A stretch of DNA of 64,000 nt from Roridomyces roridus (lineage: Eukaryota; Basidiomycota; Agaricomycetes; Agaricales; Mycenaceae): contig JARKIF010000027.1 in assembly GCA_029378245.1 (NCBI GenBank), positions 496,001 through 560,000 of the forward strand, in the 5' to 3' direction. The notes under the pieces were generated by a model. That model was not told the origin of the DNA. It made no database searches and saw only the letters and a program-made list of their open reading frames with translations. Below, piece after piece: positions 22,241 through 34,530 of this stretch; position 1 is the stretch's first letter, and every line of letters starts with the position of its first letter. Position numbers and translations under genes: made by a program.

Positions 22241-23936
22241 ATGGTACGCACATCCCTGAAATCGTGCAATCAGAAAGCTGAGAATTGAACAGGCCGCAGT
22301 CGATTTCCTTCCCGAGAGCTTCTACGCCGACTTTTTATCTGATGCCGCCAAAGCGCGCCAGCCGAGCCCCAGTAGGAAGATCTAGAGTCGCACAGGCAAA
22401 CTGACCCATTGTCGATGCAGTCCGAAGCCTCCTACCTCTCGAGGCTACCCCAGGACTCATCTCTTTACTTGCGGGCAAACCCAATCCCACGACGTTCCCG
22501 TTCACCTCGTTCAGCTTCACCGCGCGCGCCCCGCCTTCGGAGGATGGTGAGAATGTCGAGGGGAAAGAGGTTGAGCTCAAGCTATCTGGCGACGATCTTG
22601 CTGCTGCGTTGCAATACGGACCGACAGCAGGGCTGCCGCCGCTTGTCAAGTGGCTTATGGAGCTGCAGTCCCAGGTGCATGGACGTGGAAGCGGGGAGAG
22701 CTGGGCGCTCAGTGTGGGCAGTGGGTCGCAGGATCTGTTGGATAAGGTACGAGCCTCACTGCCTCGTCGTTCGTCGCTCAAGAGAATGCAGGCTTTCATC
22801 GCGTTGCTGAACCCCGGCGATCCTGTCCTGGTGCAATCGCCCGTATACGCGTGGGCATTCCTTGCTTTTGTGCGATTCACGCTTCTCATCCTTGTGACAG
22901 CGGTGTCATCCCGCTGTTTCATTCGCTGCATTGTGAGCAGATCGGTGCGTCTCTCCCGACCTTGAGATCAATCCTAACGAAGCACAGAGATTGACACGGA
23001 CGCGGACGGGATCTCCAGCGCGTCTCTACGGGCTGTGCTCGAAAGCTGGCCTGCTGGAAAGGCAAAACCGAGGGTGCTCTATACGATTCCGGTCAGTCCA
23101 GTCGGTCGGAAGAGGTAACTGTACCTGAAACTATTTCAGTACGGCGGCAACCCCACTGGCGCGACTGCCACGCTCGCCCGGCGTAGGGAGGTGCTATCAC
23201 TTGCCCGCGAGCACAATCTCCTAATCATGGAGGGTACGAAAACGCATTCGCTGTGATTCTCTTGCTGACCCACTCCACAGACGACCCTTACTTCTACCTC
23301 TTCTACGGCACACACTCGCTGCGCCCGCCGTCGTACTTTGAGATGGAGCACTCGGACCCCTCCAGCGCAGGCCACCCCGTCGGCCGCGTCCTACGCTTCG
23401 ACTCGATCTCCAAAATCATCTCTGCCGGCATGCGCATTGGCTTCGTCACGGGCCCTGCCCCACTCGTACGCGCAATGAACATGCACACCGCCACAGCGAA
23501 CCTGCAGCCCGCGGGACTAACTCAGGCGGTAGCCCACGCACTTCTCGCCTCATGGGGAATAGACGGATTCCTCCGCCACACACGTGGAGTATCAGCGTTT
23601 TACCGCGCCAAGAGGGATGTTTTTGAGGAGGCGCTGCGGAGGCATCTTACGGGGCTCATCGAGTGGACTGCCCCCGAGTCGGGGCTGTTCTTTTGGTTTA
23701 AGATGCTGATTCCTGGGGAGGAGGGGCAGGAGGCTGATTCGGCGTCGGTCGTGCGGACCAAGGCGTTTGAGAAGGGTGTGCTGGCGTTGCCTGGGACGGC
23801 GTTCCTGCCCAATGGGCGCAGGACGGCGTATGTGCGCGCTTCGTTTAGTTTGCTCAGTCCTGAGGAGGTGGAGGAGGCGGTGAAGCGGTTGAGGGATACG
23901 ATACTCGAGGTCAGGGCGGAGAGTGCGGCGGCGTAA
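22241..23936 (+). CDS. PLP-dependent aminotransferase, aromatic/kynurenine (ARO8-like) type
   Basis: Fold-type I class I/II aminotransferase. The start is ATG 22241-22243 followed at once by a GTACGC donor, so exon 1 is the start codon alone; exon 2 gives AAVDFPESFYADFLSDAAKARQPSP. Conserved blocks in order: LLPLEATPGLISLLAGKPNP, ALQYGPTAGLPPL, LSVGSGSQDLLDK, IPYGGNPTG, REHNLLIMEDDPYFYLFY, and the PLP-lysine region RFDSISKIISAGMRIGFVTGP. The C-terminal Arg region is present (GRRTAYVRASFS). The stop is TAA at 23934-23936. It would transfer the amino group of aromatic amino acids or 2-aminoadipate to 2-oxoglutarate. ESFYADFLS and lack of a targeting sequence suggest a cytosolic enzyme. Confidence 0.88.
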
Positions 23937-26900
23937 CAGATCGTATGTAGCATGTATAACAATGTAAAGGAATTCAGGGCCTATGCACACCTGAATTAGA
24001 GTGTACATATAAGGGAACTTTCTCATTCAGGCAACGCAAAGGAATGCGGCGGTCGTTCTGCGTAGATCCCCGTGGATGTACCGGCGGCCCGTGGGTCGAT
24101 TCAGAGGATGTTGTTGATAAAATATCCTAGTTTTCAGGCTCGAAAGAATTATCCAAGAGTCGCGCCCGAGTCAGGAATGCTTCAAATTCCTCCGTGCGCT
24201 ACGGTGCGGCGTCGCAAGGTTCGGCCGGGGTGGAGCTATTTGTTCGATTGGAACTCGCACCACACCAAAGTGGTATGATACACTCGTGTCGAAGAAGAAG
24301 GGATATCAGAAGGATCAGAGCCACAACGCCGGGCCAATGGTTCCGCTTGAAGAAATTCCGAATCGCAAGATGTGGATGAATCCATGACATCGCTTGAGAA
24401 ATTGGCGCTGCAGATACTTACTTCTAATTGTTCTTGCTGTGTCATATGACGCGGCCGGTAGCACTGAAACTTGGAGGATGGGAGATGCGGAAGGAAGACT
24501 ATTAGCGGTGTCGGGAGACCGTCAACACTCTTCTTTTGCCGTTCCGAATAAAATAGACTTGGAGGGGTTCGAGCTTCGAGGTGGATTTGCCAGTGGCAAG
24601 TATAGTAAGTTTAGTCTGGCTTAATTCAGCTGGAGGGCTGAGTCGAGGGGGTACCGCCGGTTCTGACTGGTAAATTTAGTGCAATCGACTCCCGAGGTAT
24701 TGCCAAAAGACAAAGTCCGAAAGACCGAAAAGCACCGAGAAGGAACTCAAATGAAGACAATCATTTCGCACGTTGAAGGGCTTCTGACGGAACGCTTGCT
24801 TGAAGATCAGGCACGGGAGTAAGTACATTATTACATATAGAGACGTTACTGGCAGCGTTGGCATGAGATGGGAAATCGAAGTGCCAGAAGATAGTTGGAG
24901 GAAATCAGTGCAGGGTCCCAGGGTCCCGAATAATTGAATCCGAGGGTGGTGGGTGGTTGAGGATAAAGTGTGAAATCAGTGATGGCGTGTTTGTTCTTGC
25001 CTCTCAACCTCTACTCTCATCCCGTCTTCTCAATGGACCCTGTATACGTTGCTGCTTCTTTCTCCACGACCGAGTATTTCCCGCCGACTCCTATCTGCGG
25101 CACTCTCACTGCCGTCAAACCTTCTTTTCACGGCCGTTCAACTCCGAATTCCCTTCGGTCGAAATTTAAATCCGCTTTTAGGTTCCTTGAACCTTCATGA
25201 AGCCGAGACTATTGCTACACTTGCCGACTGGTGGTTTTCCTTGATTTCGGGTTTGTTCTGAGCCGCCAGGGTTTAATGTTGTCCCTGCGCTATCTACTTC
25301 AGTGGCATCCTTCTATTACTGAGCGCACCACTTTGCCGATCTTTGAATTTAATTGGATGCTCTCGCGATATCCGAGTATGGAGGTCTCGGCGCGTCTAAT
25401 GCGGGAGTCGCCACCGCCGGCGGAAGGTGAGCTCACGATCTTGATGCTCCTGCTTAAGTATCCGCACGAGCACGAGAAACCTTCCAAAGGGCATTTTCAG
25501 CTGCTTTGGCTCGAGGAAGACTGCTTGCAATCGACACATGTCTGTTAGAGTTGGAAAGTTCAATGCATGCATGCAATGCAAGAGTTTCACCTTGGCGAGC
25601 GGGGATCATACATACTAGGCGGCGGGTGAGCGCTTGAGCGCGTGCATGATGCATCGAGAGGTACATACTTACAGTACTTACAGGACGCGGCGCAGGCCTG
25701 CCGGCGGTGATGCTTATACTCCCGTTTCCCTGCGAAATGCAATGCAACGTGCTGTGGGCAAGGCAGAAGGGATTACAGCAGCGGTACCAGAATCACAGGT
25801 GTGTAGCGAAGGGTCTGTGTGTATATGTACTCACCTTAGCATGCGTTGGACCATCTTTGTGCTCGCGTAACGGGAACCCTGGCGGTTCTACTCCAAGTTT
25901 TCGATAGAATCGCGGGCCACGAACAAAACGCGTGCTGCTATGCACCCAGAATCACGGCAAGATTACGCAGTTCGTACAGCCTGAATCATTGCACCCCAAA
26001 AATCAGAAAGCCTAAGGATTACTTGCGGAATGATTCTACATGCCAGCCTGCTCGATGACTAGCGTTAAGGGACTGCATTCCAGGGCAGGTCTATTCCTTT
26101 TGACGCAGGGCGTGGGACCGCCGTTCGAAGGGCCCAGTCTTCCTTGTGAAATGCGTCCGGCATTGGCCGTTCGATTGAATGGAAATCGGCCTTCTGTGTG
26201 CCATTCTGGTAACGCCGCAATCGAGGCTGTACCTTCCCTTTTTCCTGGTGTCCGCACGCGTGGTAAAAGATTCGACTGGGACCCCATTTTTTTTTGAATG
26301 AATGGTAGAAGATACGTAGTTAGTACGTACCCCCCGAGGGTGTTGAAGTCTATCAGGGCAATGTTCTCCCGCGAGTGGTTCGCGGAGTTGAAACACCCGT
26401 CTAGGCAGCGCCGATAGAGATGCATTTGTGCGTGTGTGAATAAAAGCGGTTTGGTTGTTCTGGAAGCGGAAGGTGATCGAAGTAGTTACAGTCTAGGAAG
26501 CCTGAGCGGAGATCTACTTGTGGTCCACTGCGCACTCAAGTCAGCGCGAATCATACGCGGAAATTACTTGTCAGCGGATCTATGATACCGAAACTTGATC
26601 AAAGCAAAACTTGGCATTTCGGCCTCCCACTCCACAGTTTGGCAGAAGACTTCAAGATGTTCGATGTTCTGATTGTTCTGATCCTTCGGATGGCCGGCAG
26701 GGAGCGTCGAGTCTATTGAGTCGGAGTCGGCCTCTAGACACCCAGGTCAAACAGAGTTTAGTCCAAAGGGCGATTTGCGGCGGGGTTTGCTCCTCCTCCC
26801 ACGCGTAAATTGCAGCTCCCACACGGATATAGAACAATGGGTGAGTCGACCTTGATGGAAACAGATGAGATGGTGAGACGTATGGTCGGGGAGCAGTTGC

Positions 26901-27122
26901 TGTTTCGAGGTGGCTTCCTTCAGATTCCCTTTGCGCTATCTCCAAGCAAGCCAGGCATTAGATGCGCCGCCGTCGTGCAGGCTTTCGAGGTGGTGCCAGT
27001 GGGTGGCGCGCGCGCGCCGACGGGGAGCAACAAACGATCGCGAATTGGGGTACAGAGGTACAACAAGATATCCGAACAATTGAATTCTCAGGCAGGCTCG
27101 GTGTTTCTGGATGGGGCCGTTC
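23937..27122. other. 3.2-kb stretch without a gene I can support
   Basis: Only short frames with no family motifs or consistent splice chains. I saw no rRNA, tRNA or transposase. The frames at 26036-26425 (minus) and 26810-27160 (plus) look accidental. The region may hold untranslated or decayed sequence. Confidence 0.4.
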
Positions 27123-27374
27123 CTAGTCGCGCGGACAGGCGCATTTGTCCTCGTCCTTGACGTCTTTCATCACCTGTACGTCCACTGGTGAGATCGAATC
27201 TGGCATATGAATGTCTACTTGCCGACTCGACATGTTGGCCACAGCCCTGGAACTGATGAGACGCGGTGGGGTGGGTATGAGAGAAGAGGGTACCTTCCAA
27301 GTCGTTTTTCCACAGTTGTCGCACTTGACGGCGTAGCAGGCGTCGGTGGGGATAGGATTACTCTGAGAATACAT
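27123..27374 (-). CDS. 51-aa Cys-rich small protein, conserved type
   Basis: Three exons, 27374-27294, 27246-27223 and 27173-27123, spell a 51-aa protein with AVKCDNCGKTTWKGCGQHVE and a DKCACPRD end. Five of its six Cys are in CxxCGKTTWxGCGxH and CxC patterns that suggest metal binding; I recall similar small proteins in many fungi and other eukaryotes, without known function. The second intron begins GCAAGT rather than GT, a GC-AG intron; using it restores ...HVESVMKDV, while reading through inserts non-conserved residues. Exon 2 is only 24 nt. Too short for most gene finders. Confidence 0.75.
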   Translation of the reverse strand: MYSQSNPIPTDACYAVKCDNCGKTTWKVPSSLIPTPPRLISSRAVANMSSRQVDIHMPDSISPVDVQVMKDVKDEDKCACPRD

Positions 27375-27515
27375 GATGGTGGTTTGGAAGGAAGGAAGGA
27401 GATATTCGATTTACGGCTATTTAAGCTGTCCGGGGTCCCTCTCATGATCTGCGCTCATAGTTAGCTTCAATCGTCTTTTCTCTTTTTCTCGACTCTGGAT
27501 GCCTTGTACTGCGCC

Positions 27516-29790
27516 ATGGACACATCGACAGAGGCCGCGTCGACACCCGACAAGCACAAACCCCGCCGGCCCCGACGCGAACCCTCCTCCCACACGGGCG
27601 ACTTCATCACTGTAAAACGCCAGCTCGGAAAGGGTCACAATGCGACCGTGTATCTCATCCAGTACAACAGTGACCCCACTCCTCGCGCGGTGAGTCCAAT
27701 CCTTCTCCAAGTTTCAGTCTACTCAAACGAGCCCCAGATGAAGAAAATCCTCCGGAACAACAGGCGCACCCAGAACATGAACCGACTACGAGCGAACAAC
27801 CCCGGACGCGCGCCACTCCCCCGTACGGCTGACACGTCTGCTCTCGTCGACCGCTTTGGGACAGAAGAGGCCAAGATCCGGAGGGAAATCGCCATTATGA
27901 AAAAATGCGACCATCCCAATATCATCAAGTTCTACTCCTACATCGACGACCAGACCAGTGCGAGCATATGTCTGAGTGCGTGTACTGTCTCTTTCGCTGT
28001 GGCGGGACGTTAACCTTGGTCAAGTTATGGAATACATGGAGGGTGGCGAACTGCAGTGGCAAAGTCACGACAATCCGGGCGAGCCGTACCTCAGCATGAA
28101 CCAGACGCAACGCTGCATGCGCGACGTCGTTCTGGGGCTGGAATACTGCAAGTACTCTGTCTTGGTTTTAGACTTTTCTGACTGGTAATATCTAGTACAT
28201 GGGCAAGGCATCGTCCACCGCGACATCAAGCCATCCAATATCATGTGGACTGCCGACCGCTCGCAGGTCAAGATTGGCGACTTTGGCGTCGCACACCTCA
28301 CCAAGCCCGACGACGATTTTGTCGATTTGGAGGGCCCACGCCACGCCGGCACTCCGTCCTTTCTTGCGCCAGAGATCGCACCAGGCGGAGAGCTACCCAT
28401 GCCAGACGTCACACCAGCGGTCGATCTTTGGTCTCTGGGCGTCACCCTGTACTGCATGCTTTTCGCCTCCTTGCCCTTTGCGCCAGCAGAGGCCGCCACC
28501 AATGCAGGACCCGTTGCCGCCGAGGCCTCGCTCTACCGTGCCATTCGCGAGGATGCCTGGCTACCGAAGAACACCATGTGCGCTAACCGTGCGCCCGTCA
28601 AGCCACGCGACAGGGAGAAGGGCGGAGTGCTGCATCTGTTGGGGAAATTGCTTGAGAAAGATCCCGCACGGCGCTACGGGATTGCCCAAGTCAAGGCGAG
28701 CATCGACGTCCTCCACTGGCCTTCCTCTTCTTCCCCTCCCCGCGCCCCCTCTCCTCTTGGCCCGCCGTCGCCCACGCTAACAGCTCATCAGGACAATGCC
28801 GTGTGGCTTTTGCAAGGCGTGCAGCGGCGTCAAGAGTGGATCACGGGCACGACGCCTCGTATTGTCGTGTCGGAGGCAGACGAGGCCAACGCGATCCTCG
28901 AGCCGCGGTTCAAGTGGAACACTATTCGCAAGCAATTTGGCATCGGGCGTCGGCTTGGCAACATTTTCCGTCCACGTCCAACGCAGCATATCATGGCCAG
29001 CGAACCCGTGGACCAGCTGACTCGCAAGGACAATGATGAACGATGGAAGGGGAAAGGCAAGGCCAAGGACAAGTCGCGGTCTGTGGATGTGGGGCGTGGG
29101 TTAGGGCGTCGTGGGTCGGGCTCGGGCTCGGGTTCTGTGTCTGCTTTGGCGTTGACGCCGCTCTCTGCCTCACCGGGGTCTGCATCGGATTCCTCACCGC
29201 CTGCGCGCCGTGGTGCTGCACGGATTTTCCACTGGCCAGGGCGGACGGCGTCACCAGCCTCGTCGAAGCGGCGTGTGACGTTACTGCCTGCTGCTGGAAG
29301 GCATAGTGTGGAGGCGCTGGGGAGTGCGCCGATGGTGCCGTTGCAGGGTGGGTTGCTTGGGACGGACCAGAGGACTTCGAGTATGACGAATGCGCGGGAT
29401 GGGGTGAGTGGGGGTTTGGATGCTGATTGGGATGGAGTAGAGGGTGCGGCGGTTGGGATGATTGCTGTGCCTAGAGCGGCGGTTGTTCGCCAAGAGGAGA
29501 GCGAGGCGAGTGGGTCAAGCTATGGGTCGGGTGGTCGGGTGGTGGTGGAGGATGAGAGAGATGTCTATGACGATGAAGAATGCGGTGAAGAGGAGGAGGA
29601 TGAAGACGACGACGACGGGCCGAGGGGAGACGTGTACAGCGACGATGACGACGACGAGGAGAGCGCGCCGATCACCATCCGGACTTCGCGCTCACCACAA
29701 CGGGCTACGCGATTCATACACGGGCCGCCGCCGGAAAGCGACAGCGAAGAAGAAGGGCCACCGCCTCATGGACAAAATCACGGACTTTGA
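27516..29790 (+). CDS. Ser/Thr protein kinase, CaMKK/SNF1-activating (Ssp1/Sak1) type
   Basis: 709 aa from four exons: 27516-27689, 27738-27975, 28025-28147, 28196-29790. I chose ATG 27516 (MDTSTEAAST). The kinase domain spans about residues 25-350: Gly loop LGKGHNATVYL, Lys in RAMKKILR, IRREIAIMKKCDHPNI, HRDIKPSNIMW, GDFGVAHL, GTPSFLAPE, LWSLGVTLYCMLF and the WLPKNTMC region. A long insert after the VAIK-type lysine (RNNRRTQNMNRLRANNPGR) is typical of CaMKK-like kinases that activate AMPK/Snf1. Intron 3 starts GCAAGT (GC-AG); splicing there gives GLEYLHGQGIVHRD. The C-terminal 250 residues are low complexity with a long acidic run (EEEEDEDDDD) and end in HGQNHGL. Confidence 0.88.
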
Positions 29791-30434
29791 AAAATCAATC
29801 TTTTACATTGTACCACCACCGCTTATACCTCCCCCCTCATACCATTCATTTTTCCATTCATGCATTTTTTTTTTCGCTACGTAGTACCTACCACATTTCC
29901 CACCACACCCACACTGGCTTGCGCGTAAAAACTTAGATGAGATTGCATAGAGTACTTAGGTAGTATGGTGTATGTACCGAGTAGTGGTCGCCATGGTAAT
30001 ATACAAGCGAATTGTGGATTGGATTTTCCGATGTAGAGTCGGAAGAGTAGAAGTGGGCACGGGCACAAGTGGAGACCTAGCACGGCACTCCGTCGTCCGG
30101 GCCTATCGAGTGCAGCATCCAGAAGAGTGGGGAAGAGCTATTCGAGGAATGGCCGCTTCCCACCAGTGACGCGACGAGAGGATACCTCCTTTTGAGTCGC
30201 AAGGGGGAGGAAGGAGAACTTGACATCAGGGACCCGGGGAAGATAGGAAAAGAAAAGAAAAAAAGAAAACAGTTGGATGGATTCGATGTTCGCCGCGGCG
30301 TTCGATGGGGGCGGTATTCGGTGTTCTGTTGACAAGTGTCCGGTGTGCAATGGAAGCACTGGGTGTATGTTATTTGGAGGGGCCCTAGAATGTAACTCCA
30401 TTGGTGATGTACTGAGACAGTGAGGTCGGGCTCT

Positions 30435-30700
30435 TGTGTGTCCATTACAGCAGGCGAGCCCGGGAGCTGAATGCCGATGTCGATTGCAGAGACGTCGGAT
30501 GACGAGACTGGAAGGAGATCTCGAGGAGGGAGTGGCAGAGCTTGAGAGTCGAGAACGAGTTCTGTGTGTCCATTACAGGAGACGGCTGGTGTTGTGGCCG
30601 GGAGCTGATGTCGACTGCAGAGACGTCGGCTTTCGATGATGGAACCGGAAGGAGATCTCGACGAGGGAGTGGCAGAGCTTGAGACTCTAGAGGCGCATAT
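30435..30700. repeat. Tandem repeat, two units of about 128 bp
   Basis: GTGTGTCCATTACAG and GGAAGGAGATCTCGA...GGGAGTGGCAGAGCTTGAGA recur with a spacing near 128 bp. The units also repeat GAGACGTCGG and GGGAGCTGA. Intergenic, non-coding as far as I can see. Confidence 0.65.
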
Positions 30701-30812
30701 AGTATTAGCAAGGTCCATGCTTGCCAGAGCTCGAGGAGGAGCCCGGAGGGGGGATTTGGGGCTTCATTTGGACTTGCTAGTGATCGCTGAATTTTCCGCA
30801 GGCCAAGTGTAT

Positions 30813-31435
30813 TAGGGGTTTTCAAAGTTGGATTTTTCACTCGATTATTCACTTTATTTCATTTGCATTTTTCACCTTCCAAATTTGGGCAACGAAAGTG
30901 AATAAGAAAAAAGAAGTGAAACAAGGTCGAGAGCTGTTTCATTTATTTATTCACTTTGAAACAAACCCCGTGACATCCATCCTGCACGTGTCTTCAAGCC
31001 TCGGGCACGCTCGATCGAATCCTTCGCTGCCCATCCACTCTACCTCTCGTTCTCGATGCCCCCTCGCAAGTCTAAAAAAGGACATGTCCATCAAGGGTCT
31101 CGAAGCCCAAACCAGCGCGGCCGAGGCCAAAAAAAAAAGGATTCCGCGTACGAGTGTACATAGCCTTGTAGGCCATATTGCTTCAGGGTACTTGCCTGTC
31201 GGTGTTCCGTGGTATCTCCGAGGAGGGCGCGGTTTACGGGAGTGGCGGGTGCACGTGGTGGGGCGCATGGGTCAGTGTTCGGGATGATTACATCTGTTTG
31301 GTGGTTTATTCACTTGGATTTTCAAGAGGGTGTCTTCAAGGTGAAACAAGTGAAAAATACATTTTTTCAACAAATTGAAACAAGTGAATAAACCAGTGAA
31401 TAAAGAGGTGAAAAATCTAACTTTGAAAACCCCTA
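30813..31435. mobile_element. MITE with TA target duplication
   Basis: The ends are TAGGGGTTTTCAAAGTT at 30813 and its exact complement ending at 31435; the inverted repeats extend about 28 bp (GATTTTTCAC follows on both arms with one mismatch before it). Many GTGAATAA and GTGAAACAAG motifs lie near both ends. Flanking TA is consistent with a Tc1/mariner-like element. There is no transposase; length about 620 bp. It lies between the kinase gene and the coiled-coil gene. Confidence 0.85.
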
Positions 31436-31656
31436 TTGTTCCAGAGAGAGAGAGAGACGATATTCAGATCGTTTTCTTGGGCCACTCATTGAAGACTTTC
31501 ATTGTCCGAGTGAATGGAGGCCAAAGCGCTTGTTTGGTTCCAAACTGATGACGCTAAACAATGGGCGGATCACGCGCCGAATTTGCCCTGGTTGCTCCGG
31601 TCCCCATTGTTTCGAGACATTCGTATGCCCCATTATTCTCTACTTTCTCTACCACC

Positions 31657-34530
31657 ATGGTGCGTGCCTAGTATGCCCTTTGCAAGCAGCTCACTTTTTT
31701 CGCAGTCTACCGAATACTATGGCCGAAACCGTCAATCCGTCGTTGACATGGAGCTCGAGCTGAGCAACATCTTCCTAGAACACCCCAGTGCCACCATAGA
31801 CGAGGACGGTGGTGCTGTCATCCCCGCAGACGCTCTCGTAGACGTGTTCCAATCCCTGTCGGAGCACTACGGGGGCGTCGAGTTTATGGCCCCAGACGAG
31901 ATGGATTTGCTAAAAGCACTCATTGCATCCAACCCCGGAATGCAGGTCACGCCTCAGGACGCCATTGGCTTTATCGCCGAGAAAACGAGGCATAGCCCAC
32001 CGCAGAGTCCACCCAAGGTCAACGACGAGGAACTGCCGCGGGGGAGGAACTTTGACCGCAGTGATGGGTACGACTCGCGCTCGTCCAGCAGCGACTCTAC
32101 GGGCACGCACCGCAATCAAAGTCGCCCACCCTCACGGGGACCACAAACCCCGCAGAGCGTCGCGTCTCCCTTTGACACATCGCGTCGCCAACGCTCGACC
32201 CCACTAGGTGCTGCTCCGTCCAGCTGGGCCAAACGACCTCCTCACCATCGTCGGAAGAGTGATGCGGGAAGCAGGAGCGATTCTGAGGTGCGACCCTTCC
32301 TTTTTTTCATGTGAGTCTAGCTCACTCGTATTCACAGCAACCGTCTGCCAGCCCCATCGCCTTTGGCCGACCCGCAGGTCGCAGCCGCGCCCCATCCAAC
32401 CCGCCGACTTCACCCACGATGTCCTCTGAATTTGCTTTGGCTTCTCCTCCTCTCGGCCCAGGCCCCCGTTCTCGTCCACCTTCTCGCCAACAAGGCAGGC
32501 ATCACAATCCGCCCGACGAAACCGACTACGACTTTACTCTCCACCAAGGCCTATCCTCGCTCCCGATGCCGCGCGCCAACGACAGCGACTCGGACAGCGA
32601 CTCGGACGGTGGTGCGGATATGGTCATGGATCGCTCCGCCGCGTCGAGTACGGCGAGTATGATGCCCCACGACCGCGTGGAAGCGTTGCAGAAAGTCAAT
32701 GCCGACCTTATAAAGAAGCTTTCTGATACGGAGCGGACGATGCAGCGCAAGCTCGCGGAGCAGGAGGCCGAGTTTGATGATTTGCAGATCAAGCTGGAGG
32801 AGACGAGGAACGAGTTGAGTGCTGCGAAGCGGGAGGAGAAGGAGTTGCGCATCAAGGAGGTAAGTGTTCTTATACCTGAAATGTCCAACGCTCATCTCGC
32901 CTTTCCAGCGCACCAACAGTGCACAGATCAGTGTCCTCGAAGCCGAAGTCGTCAAAGTCACCAAACAGCTCGAAACATCCAAAGCGTCGTACAACAGCCT
33001 GCAGCGACAATACCTCGACCAATGTGCTTCGTCTGAAAAGTACCGCAACGAGCTGCGCGAGCGGGAAGAATACGTCCGGTCACTCCGCGAGTCTGCCTCT
33101 CTGACACAAATCGAAATCGCGCGGTTCTCGAAAGAGCACGAGGCGTACGAGGAGCGGATTGCGAGTATGGAGAGGGAGTTGGGCGTTGCTCAGCAGGCGC
33201 ATGTGCAGCTTGATGAGCAGAAGCAGGAGAATATGTTGCTCAAGGAGACGATTGACCGGATGAGGTATGATTTGGATGAGTTGAGGAGCAGTACGGCTGC
33301 TGCTGCTGCTTCCGGAGGGAGTGGGCAGAGTAGTGCGGCGAATACGATTAGCAAGAGTCTTGGGGCCGAGTTGCTTGGCAAGATGGGCAAGATGAAGGGT
33401 GGGTGGGGTGGTATGGAGAGCGAGGACGAGGACGAGGACGAGGGGCAGGAGGAAGAGGAGGAGGAGGGTACGCCTGGAGAGGATGGCGATTCTACGGAAG
33501 GCGAGGATGTCATCCAGACGATTATTACACGAAAGAAACGGGTATGTTCTCTATTTGCTGTTTTTCTAGTACTAACCTTTTCGTGCAGAAAGTCACCAGC
33601 CGCGCGACCAAGATCGAGACCAGGACGTTTGAAGAGGTCAAGGAGTATTCGGATAGCGCGACCCAGTACGAGGCGCACCTCTTTGCTGTCTCGCGCAAGA
33701 TGCAGACAGACCCGGAGCCCAAGATCCTCACTGCTTCGTCGAGCATGCAGACTGAGCCTGAGCCCATCGTCGAGCTCCCGCCCAAGCCTCATACGGCCCA
33801 CATGGAGATTCAGACGGAGCCCGAGCTCGAGCCGGAACCTGAAGTCAAGGCCGAGGAAGAGGAGGACGTCAAGGCTGGCCCGAGCAACGCTGTTGTTGTC
33901 CCTACCGATGCACCGCCGGCGTACAAGCAGGTTCTTTCGCCGGAGGAGCAGGAGGAGCACGATTGGCGCGTGACGGTTGCTACGCTGAAAAAGTACCACC
34001 CTGGTGCTCGGGTGGAGGAGGGCGTGCCTGGTGGTGTTTCGCTGGATGCTTTGGAGGATTGGCGAGCGCTCAAGGAGGAGTTGGGCGTTTCGTGTCTTGT
34101 TGTTGACAAGATTCTGGCTAATTCGCCTAGCACGGGGCTTCCGCGTGCGGCTTCGGACGTTCACGGTAATGAGCGCAGGCGGAGTGGGCGGTTCTACAAC
34201 ATATACAACACGTACGTGTATGGGACTGGGTCCAAGGCTGCGCCGCATAGCAATGCGAATCCGCTACCTGCGATCCCGCCGGCGGTGCTCTGGGTTGGGG
34301 GGACTATGCTGGTCTTCTTCCTGCTTGGTCCGTCCGTGATGATTCCGTACTACAACGTGCCTGGGGGCCCGACGTACCACGACCGAGCGCTGTGGAGCAG
34401 TTTCAATTCGATGCATTATGGAGGAGAGGGGTTCACTGCTGGGAGGAATGAGGGGACGGAGGCGGTGTGGAGCTTTTTGGGGAGGGTTGGTGGGGGTGCG
34501 GCGAGGATGGTGCGTGGGTGGCCGACGTAG
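31657..34530 (+). CDS. Coiled-coil protein with C-terminal membrane anchor
   Basis: The start codon is ATG 31657-31659 in CCACCATGG context, directly followed by donor GTGCGT; exon 2 opens at 31706 (STEYYGRNRQSVVDMELELSNIFLEHPSA). Further introns begin at about 32288, 32860 and 33541. The N-terminal 90 residues resemble a calmodulin-like or helical fold (DGGAVIPADALVDVFQSL); a Ser/Pro-rich linker follows, then about 250 residues of coiled coil (DRVEALQKVNADLIKKL..., EAEVVKVTKQLE...), an acidic run, repeats of MQTxP/MQTEPEP, and near the C-terminus one hydrophobic segment (AVLWVGGTMLVFFLLGPSVM). This suggests an organelle- or nuclear-envelope-anchored scaffold. I do not recognise a named orthologue. 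Confidence 0.75.

Noticed and set aside
26036..26425. 129-codon minus-strand frame in the 24-27 kb gap
   Set aside because: No motif, poor codon pattern, and no partner exons.
33190..34248. 352-codon open frame on the minus strand
   Set aside because: Shadow of the coiled-coil gene; the plus frame has acidic coiled-coil codons whose complement is a Leu/Arg/Ser-rich open frame with no motif.
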